The position numbers and the translations under genes are program-made. 64,000 nucleotides of DNA from an uncultured Glaciecola sp. (GTDB taxonomy: Bacteria > Pseudomonadota > Gammaproteobacteria > Enterobacterales > Alteromonadaceae), in NCBI GenBank assembly GCA_947496235.1, contig CANMCE010000004.1:124001-188000 (forward strand), in the 5' to 3' direction. Within the stretch, counting starts at the first letter, position 1. The number at the start of each line of letters is the position of its first letter. Shown one piece after another: positions 59,015 to 64,000 of the stretch. A model generated the notes under the pieces. It worked only from the letters and a program-made list of their open reading frames with translations, made no database searches and was not told where the DNA came from.

Positions 59015-60747
59015 TAGTTACCTCTACCCGCTCTGACTAAACGCACACGAAGCTCAGTGTTTTTATTGATAAAATTATCCACCCCAGACACAAAATCGAA
59101 TGCCCACGCATTACGAGCGGTATCATTGTTAACGCCATCTGCACTGGATTGACTGGTCCAGTACCATAACGTGCTTTGCGTTGTCGCTGACCACACAGGG
59201 AAAAAATTGACATCCGCCGCCACCCCAACAATGGAGCCGTAGTGCATTATGCTTTGCAATTCCTCATGACTAGGCAAACGCCAATCATAAAATCCGCACA
59301 ACCCCTGCTGATTAATCGCGTCTACATAGGCCTGAGTATTACAATTTTGACTGGTCAAATTACAACTTGCAGAAGCAGCATTAATAGCGCCTTCAAACCC
59401 GCCATTTTCATCCTCTGAATACCAAGTAAACACACTATCGGCATATTGAATATGGGCGCTATCACTCAACATTTTATTTTCCCATACCAAACCAGTTGTA
59501 TTGTCCCGCACACATTCCCAAGGCAAATTTTCATCGTCCACTTGGTCCCCATTGGTGTTCAAACGAGTAAAATCGAAGCCTTTATCACCCCTACCCGCTT
59601 TATCGGAGATCCCCGACAATGAAATACGGTCATTCCCATAATCCGCATCTTGGCCAGCATACGCAGGGTCATAGGTAAAACTCACTGCGTCTAAAGAGCC
59701 ATGACGACTAATGCCTGTATCATTGATAGTGGCATTCCTTTGAGGATAAACCGTGATAGTTTGAGACTGAGATAACTGATTACCAAAGCTATCCGTAAGT
59801 TGTGCGTTTACGATTAACTCATAATCTTGTTCAACCAAAGGTGCAAGGGCAAAGGTTTGCGCGCTTTGGGCATTATCCACAAATACAGTGACATTGGACG
59901 GAGGATTTTGAACCTCCCAAACCACTGAAAATGGCGCAGCAGCAGGCGCTTTACTTGAGGGTATTGCAGATAACAAAATGCGTTCACCAGAAAATACGTC
60001 ACTGGGTTGAATAAAGGTTAACTCAGGTAAGGTGCCAGACTGACCGACCAAGGTTAGTTGCTGTTGGACGGAATGTTGAGCACCCTCATGATCTGTCACA
60101 GTTAATTGCATGGTTACTGCATTTTGAACATTATCAATGGGCGTTACAATTTCAAGCACTGCTGCGGTCAAATCTAGCCCTTGGGTAATATCGACACCGG
60201 AAATTTGTTGCCATTGGTAGCTAGCAATTGGTTGTGATTGGTCTGGCGCGTCTGTATCTGAACTGTTACTAGCGTCCAACATGATACTGGTATCTACGGG
60301 ATAATGATTTAGCGAATAACCGTCAATTTGATTAACCGTCACCACAGCCGTTGGCGCTATATTTACCGGCATCACAGTTACCACAAAAGTGTCCGAACTC
60401 GTTGTGCCTTTGGCATCACGCACCACTAATGTCACGTCAAATTGGGTTTGAGTAATTAAGCTTGGCGCCGTCAAAATTGCGTCAGGAATACTGGTATCTG
60501 TGTGCTCTATACCGAAGTCTGCCGGCACCTGCCAACTGTAGGTAAACACGCCATCTCCGCCAGAGGCCGCGCCTGAGATATTCACCGACGTTTGCTCGTC
60601 CATAACAAGGTCAACATTGGCAGAAACTGTTATCGGCACTGGACTTGGTGGAATTTTATCTTCCGAACCGCCCCCACATCCGACGATGACCATTACAGTT
60701 ACAACAAGGATAAATTTACTTAGGTTATTTAAAAATTTCTTGGCCAT
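59014..60747 (-). CDS. PKD-repeat lipoprotein with C-terminal Lcl domain
   Basis: The 577-residue product has a lipoprotein leader with the lipobox IVGC followed by GGGSEDK. Two or three Ig-like PKD-type repeats follow (for example SGGDGVFTYSWQVPADF and LDASNSSDTDAPDQSQPIAS). A C-terminal Lcl/DUF1566 domain of about 200 residues contains GLVWENKMLSD, DWRLPSHEELQSIM and VRLVRAGRG. It is probably surface-exposed and adhesive or carbohydrate-binding. The smaller Lcl protein is encoded directly after it. Confidence 0.82.
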   Translation of the reverse strand: MAKKFLNNLSKFILVVTVMVIVGCGGGSEDKIPPSPVPITVSANVDLVMDEQTSVNISGAASGGDGVFTYSWQVPADFGIEHTDTSIPDAILTAPSLITQTQFDVTLVVRDAKGTTSSDTFVVTVMPVNIAPTAVVTVNQIDGYSLNHYPVDTSIMLDASNSSDTDAPDQSQPIASYQWQQISGVDITQGLDLTAAVLEIVTPIDNVQNAVTMQLTVTDHEGAQHSVQQQLTLVGQSGTLPELTFIQPSDVFSGERILLSAIPSSKAPAAAPFSVVWEVQNPPSNVTVFVDNAQSAQTFALAPLVEQDYELIVNAQLTDSFGNQLSQSQTITVYPQRNATINDTGISRHGSLDAVSFTYDPAYAGQDADYGNDRISLSGISDKAGRGDKGFDFTRLNTNGDQVDDENLPWECVRDNTTGLVWENKMLSDSAHIQYADSVFTWYSEDENGGFEGAINAASASCNLTSQNCNTQAYVDAINQQGLCGFYDWRLPSHEELQSIMHYGSIVGVAADVNFFPVWSATTQSTLWYWTSQSSADGVNNDTARNAWAFDFVSGVDNFINKNTELRVRLVRAGRGN

Positions 60748-60833
60748 CTTCGGTCAAATCACACGACATTTTACAGTAAAAGATAACGGGCATTCAGCAA
60801 ATAACAGACCAAGTTAACCTGAATAAAAAATTT

Positions 60834-61334
60834 CTAATATGGACGCTCTCGGGCTTCGCTTTCTTTCACCTGAAATGCCAATAGCATTTTCTTGGCAGAA
60901 GCTGCGTCTGTCATGTCGTAGATCATCATGCAAACGTTATCTACCGCACCAGTAGCAGACACTAAGGGCGAAAACACCACGTTTTGATACATATAAGGTG
61001 CCGAGCTGGTGATTGGACGATAATTGCGAAATTTAAATAAATAAGGACGTTGTTCCCACGTAATAAAAGCGCGAGTTTTAAGCTCAAATACTGGTTTGAG
61101 TTTTTGTTTCAGCCAGCTTTCTTTAATATCAGGAAAATGCTCAGATATAGGCAAATCTCGTACTTGAGAAGGTAACAAACCTGAGTGAGCTTCCATAAAG
61201 CCGTTCCAGACTTTGATTTTCATATCGCGATTGAGCACCACAATACCCACATCTACAGTTTGGATCATGTCCATCATCCAATGAAATTCGAGTAATTCGC
61301 TAAGTGCATCTTTTTCAACAGTAGAAGAAGTCAA
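60834..61334 (-). CDS. Small stand-alone PAS-domain protein
   Basis: The 166-residue product is a single PAS fold (MMDMIQTVDVGIVVLNRDMKIKVWNGFMEAHSG, split over residues 20-52) with a C-terminal helix. It has no output domain or membrane span, so it probably acts by binding its operon partner, the REC-CheC protein, whose stop lies two bases before. The start is TTG with a strong GGAGGA site placed inside the end of that gene. Confidence 0.82.
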   Translation of the reverse strand: MTSSTVEKDALSELLEFHWMMDMIQTVDVGIVVLNRDMKIKVWNGFMEAHSGLLPSQVRDLPISEHFPDIKESWLKQKLKPVFELKTRAFITWEQRPYLFKFRNYRPITSSAPYMYQNVVFSPLVSATGAVDNVCMMIYDMTDAASAKKMLLAFQVKESEARERPY

Positions 61335-61336
61335 AA

Positions 61337-62329
61337 TTAATCCTCCAACAGATGAGATAATTTAGAAGTCATCATGTCCATTGATTCTTCGGTAAACAAC
61401 AACAAGAGATCACACTTGACGTTAAAATCTTCTAGCCCGTAGCTCAATTCAATGGCTAAGGTTTTTTTCCAAGTGCGTTCATTGGCTTTAATCAGTTCTC
61501 GAATGTTCTGATGCTGGCCCAAAACCACCGGATGACCTTGCCTAAAATGCATATCCAGTTGGTTTGCTATGCCACTTAAACAAGTGCCGACTAACAAACT
61601 TGCACAGTCCATTAGCAATTCTAACTGCAACTGGTCATCCACTTTAGACTCGACACCCATAATGGTGGCAATATCTTCAAAACTAGAGTCACTTAAAATA
61701 CATAAGGCTTCGCCACTGATACCATCACCTAAGAATCCTTGGCATACGCCTGAAGTGCTTTCTTGCTTATCAACATCAGATAGCATCATGTGCAACTCAG
61801 AAATTTCAATTAAGTTGACGTTGGGGATTGGTAATTCTACGAAAACATTCATAATGCGCGCTAAATAATCACCCGCCTGCCCCATAGCGACATTTGCAAC
61901 TTCTTGATAGCAATCGCGAATTTCTTCTGGTAGGTCTTCAGGCTCTGGAGATGCACTTTCTTCTTGCTGAATAAACCCTTGTTTTATCAAGGTATTTCTA
62001 AGTTCTTCTGCATTGACTGGTTTTTGAATAAAATCCAGTGCACCTAAGTTTTTAACGCGCTGCGCCGCTTCAGGTTGAATATCCCCAGAAATAACTATGG
62101 TTTTGGTGGGTAAACTCAATGAACCAATAGTTTCAAGGGTTTCATAACCGTCCATAATAGGCATATTGAGATCTAGAAGCAGCAACTCTCCCTTTCCATC
62201 CGCAATCGCATTGATCGCTTCTTGCCCATGCTTGGCAAAATGAATACTAGCCCCTAAATCCTGAGGTAAACATTTAGCGACTTGTTTGCGAGCAACCATT
62301 GAATCGTCACAAATCAAAACTGATAACAT
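61337..62329 (-). CDS. Response regulator with CheC-type phosphatase domain
   Basis: The 330-residue product has an N-terminal receiver (SVLICDDSMVARKQV; phospho-Asp in LLLDLNMP; Lys in FIQKPVN) and a C-terminal CheC/CheX-like domain. The first CheC active-site motif is intact: E-x2-N followed by Pro 23 residues later (EVANVAMGQAG ... PIP). The second helix (LLMDCASLLVGTCL) lacks E-x2-N. CheC proteins dephosphorylate CheY-P, so this is likely a phosphorylation-controlled phosphatase feeding chemotaxis or motility. A sigma-28-like promoter lies upstream, consistent with that. Confidence 0.87.
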   Translation of the reverse strand: MLSVLICDDSMVARKQVAKCLPQDLGASIHFAKHGQEAINAIADGKGELLLLDLNMPIMDGYETLETIGSLSLPTKTIVISGDIQPEAAQRVKNLGALDFIQKPVNAEELRNTLIKQGFIQQEESASPEPEDLPEEIRDCYQEVANVAMGQAGDYLARIMNVFVELPIPNVNLIEISELHMMLSDVDKQESTSGVCQGFLGDGISGEALCILSDSSFEDIATIMGVESKVDDQLQLELLMDCASLLVGTCLSGIANQLDMHFRQGHPVVLGQHQNIRELIKANERTWKKTLAIELSYGLEDFNVKCDLLLLFTEESMDMMTSKLSHLLED

Positions 62330-62372
62330 GTGTTCTCTCTAGTGATTAGGTTAATTTTAAGACTACTAGAAG

Positions 62373-62400
62373 TTATCGGCTGTAAAGCACTCTGGCTTTA
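62373..62400 (-). promoter_or_regulatory. Sigma-28 (FliA)-type promoter of the REC-CheC / PAS operon
   Basis: On the minus strand TAAAGCCA, 12 bases, GCCGATAA. Both cores (TAAAG and GCCGATAA) are exact; the spacing is one longer than the enterobacterial N11. It lies about 44 bases before the start codon. Confidence 0.65.
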
Positions 62401-62443
62401 GGAATAAACATAGGAAATCAATGAAATTAGAGAGAAGTAACCG

Positions 62444-63127
62444 CTAACCAAACAGTAAAGGCAAAACAATAGAAGTGACTAGGCCATTTAAACAAAGCGC
62501 TAATGATGAAAATGCTAAACAAACTTCACCATAACTTACCGCGCGAGCTGTAGCTATGGCATGTCCAACGGTTCCTAATGCAATTCCATTTACCATTTGA
62601 TTTTGTTGTTTCAGCAGTTGCGAAATCATAGGGCCGAGGATGGCAATAATGATACCGGTAGAAATCACCAACACAGCCGCCAAATCGGCGATTCCGCCAA
62701 TAAGTGACGAAGTATCCATCGCTAAGGGCGTGGTAATGGATTTTACTAACATTGTCATTTGTAAATTTATCGGCAAATCTAACCAATAAATACTCAACCA
62801 TGACAGCAATGGCGCTAGCATGCCACCCAGTACTATTGGCAGTAATACTCGCCAACCAAAACGTTTTAGAAGATGTAGTTGCTTAAATAAAGGAACAGCT
62901 AAAGCAACGGTTGCGGGACCAAGTAAATAAGAAAGTAATTGGGTGTTTTTTTGATAATCGCTAAGGCTCATACCAAACCAGGATAGCAAGCCCACTATGC
63001 ACAAAGTACTGCCAATGAGAGGATGCAAAAGCGGAAATTGGCGACATCGCACATATAAAGTAAAAAAAGCAAAATAGATAACAAGTGTTGCTAATAAAGA
63101 GCCCAGTACCCAACTAATCTGTGTCAT
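62444..63127 (-). CDS. lrgB: LrgB/CidB family membrane protein
   Basis: From the ATG at 63127 the product has 227 residues and about six membrane helices, with the family segment SITTPLAMDTSSLIGGIADLAAVLVISTG (split over residues 119-147) and LGTVGHAIATARA near the C-terminus. LrgB pairs with LrgA; the two affect murein hydrolase activity, export of small metabolites, or cell lysis in other bacteria. The ATG overlaps the lrgA stop by 14 bases; a GTG three codons earlier is also possible. Confidence 0.9.
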   Translation of the reverse strand: MTQISWVLGSLLATLVIYFAFFTLYVRCRQFPLLHPLIGSTLCIVGLLSWFGMSLSDYQKNTQLLSYLLGPATVALAVPLFKQLHLLKRFGWRVLLPIVLGGMLAPLLSWLSIYWLDLPINLQMTMLVKSITTPLAMDTSSLIGGIADLAAVLVISTGIIIAILGPMISQLLKQQNQMVNGIALGTVGHAIATARAVSYGEVCLAFSSLALCLNGLVTSIVLPLLFG

Positions 63128-63539
63128 TTGATACACCTGACAGGGTTAGCTTTGCTATTAACAATGTGACTAGGTAGGCAATTAAGCTGGCTACCACAAT
63201 CGCCAATATGATCGCCAGTTGATGCTTAAGCAGAATCTCTTGATATGACACTATCATCACAATCGCAGGAATAAATAACAATGACATATGCTTGAGCAAA
63301 GGCAACGTTATTGTCGCAATTGGATTAGGAACTTTTTTATAGATAATAAAAAATATGAAAAGTATTACGAGACCGATTAATCCTGAGGATAACCTGATAC
63401 TAAACGTCCGTTTAAGAAAATCCGCGCATTCAAATACAAGGATTAACGCCAGTAAGCCTAGTAAGGCAAAACCGACGTTAAAAAGTACTCTCTTGATGTA
63501 CTGTAATGAAGTAAGGCGTTCCTTTTCGGGTGTAATCAA
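63114..63539 (-). CDS. lrgA: LrgA/CidA family membrane protein, start uncertain
   Basis: The C-terminal 130 residues carry four membrane helices with the LrgA-like segment SSGLIGLVILFIFFIIYKKVPN and LLKHMSLLFIPAIVMIV. The frame is open back to 63617, but that part overlaps another gene and is not LrgA-like. The nearest acceptable start is the TTG at 63539 (141 residues); AAGGAA lies further inside at about residue 8, so the real start may be a few codons later at a non-standard codon. lrgB follows with overlap. Confidence 0.8.
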   Translation of the reverse strand: MITPEKERLTSLQYIKRVLFNVGFALLGLLALILVFECADFLKRTFSIRLSSGLIGLVILFIFFIIYKKVPNPIATITLPLLKHMSLLFIPAIVMIVSYQEILLKHQLAIILAIVVASLIAYLVTLLIAKLTLSGVSNDTD

Positions 63540-63807
63540 CTTTAAATTCTTTATTATTGAGTGTTTGAATAAACAACATGTTTTTATAATCCCCAAAATT
63601 CTCTGCAGAAGAAACATCGACCACGGCTACGTCCATACGCTTGGCTTCAAGTTTATTCTTAGGGATTGATCCGTTGTACTCTTCAATACCATTATGTACA
63701 ACCATTAACACAGGGTCTTGACGACTGTTAACAACCAGTAAGTCGACCTTTCGTAGTTTGTGAATAATGGTGTTACGTCCGCTTAATAAATACGGCGCAT
63801 CTTTCAT
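63478..63807 (-). CDS. Hypothetical protein overlapping the start of lrgA
   Basis: The 109-residue soluble product has a clear ribosome site (GGAG, eight bases before the ATG) and balanced composition, so I take it as real. I do not recognise the family. It shows a beta-rich C-terminal half (MLFIQTLNNKEFKVDYTRKG). It overlaps lrgA by about 60 bases in another frame, which suggests translational coupling of an unknown-lrgA-lrgB operon. Confidence 0.6.
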   Translation of the reverse strand: MKDAPYLLSGRNTIIHKLRKVDLLVVNSRQDPVLMVVHNGIEEYNGSIPKNKLEAKRMDVAVVDVSSAENFGDYKNMLFIQTLNNKEFKVDYTRKGTPYFITVHQESTF

Positions 63808-63953
63808 CGCTATACTCCACTAAAGTTATGAAGTGCTATATCAAAATAGCAAATTTTAATATTGTTTGCACTATTATTACGGCAGAACAAAGCTAAACTT
63901 TAATTTAAGCAAAGAGTTAGCAATCTTTTTTATAAAAATCTTGGTTTCAGCGG

Positions 63954-63982
63954 GTGACATTCGAAAAAAAGTTCATTATACT
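63954..63982 (+). promoter_or_regulatory. Strong promoter with GC-rich discriminator at the right edge
   Basis: GTGACA (63954-63959), 17 bases, TATACT (63977-63982), then GCGCACC. Near-consensus boxes, ideal spacing, an AT-rich region upstream and a GC-rich discriminator are typical of rRNA and tRNA promoters under stringent control. The transcript would start near 63989 and leave the window. Confidence 0.65.
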
Positions 63983-64000
63983 GCGCACCGCTTCAAAGCA

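Overview
The window looks like a chromosomal segment of a marine gammaproteobacterium of the Alteromonadales (Alteromonas/Glaciecola/Paraglaciecola-like). The basis is conserved gene order (ndk-rlmN-pilF-rodZ-ispG-hisS-yfgM-bamB-der; trmJ-cysE-iscRSUA-hscBA-fdx; queA-tgt-yajC-secD-secF), AT-rich spacers and many c-di-GMP and chemotaxis-type signalling proteins. No rRNA, tRNA, insertion sequence, prophage or CRISPR array was seen, but a strong stable-RNA-type promoter points out of the right edge. This is a read by eye: family calls rest on recognised motifs and lengths, not on searches.

Layout. 1-3.4 kb: end of a secreted protein gene, a small PH-domain protein and a lipoprotein with a collagen-like stretch. 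3.5-7.8 kb: a two-gene c-di-GMP signalling operon (MHYT hybrid kinase and RpfG-like HD-GYP regulator) behind a near-consensus sigma-28 promoter. 8-17.4 kb: der, bamB, yfgM, hisS, ispG, rodZ, pilF, rlmN. 17.5-25 kb: ndk and the Fe-S assembly cluster with tandem IscR operators, then cysE and trmJ. 25-27.5 kb: suhB and a diguanylate cyclase. 27.6-33.2 kb: secF, secD, yajC, tgt, queA. 33.2-38.7 kb: a possible small RNA, a K+ channel, a membrane protein, a lipoprotein alkaline phosphatase and a patatin-like lipase. 39-44.3 kb: the glyoxylate shunt (aceA, a LysR regulator, glcB). 44.3-49.2 kb: leuABCD behind a complete leucine attenuator. 49.3-54 kb: a degenerate HD-GYP protein, a scar joining the remains of a lysR and a qorB gene head to head, a small membrane protein, and a GspA/GspB pair. 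54.2-58.5 kb: cca, srmB, rdgB, hemW. 58.5-60.7 kb: two exported Lcl-domain proteins. 60.8-62.3 kb: a REC-CheC protein and a PAS protein behind another sigma-28-like promoter. 62.4-63.8 kb: lrgB, lrgA and an unknown gene.

The most interesting threads are these. (1) Sigma-28-type promoters precede c-di-GMP or chemotaxis genes at separate loci, two convincing and one weak. (2) The MHYT kinase appears to start at a non-canonical ATT codon; homology and the mapped promoter agree on this. (3) The N-terminal domain of a degenerate HD-GYP protein reappears at the N-terminus of the nearby type II secretion protein GspB, suggesting a link between c-di-GMP-type signalling and secretion. (4) The leu leader peptide and three mutually exclusive hairpins can be read base by base. 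(5) A single deletion seems to have fused the 3' ends of divergent lysR and qorB genes. (6) An orphan terminator between queA and the K+ channel gene suggests an unannotated small RNA.
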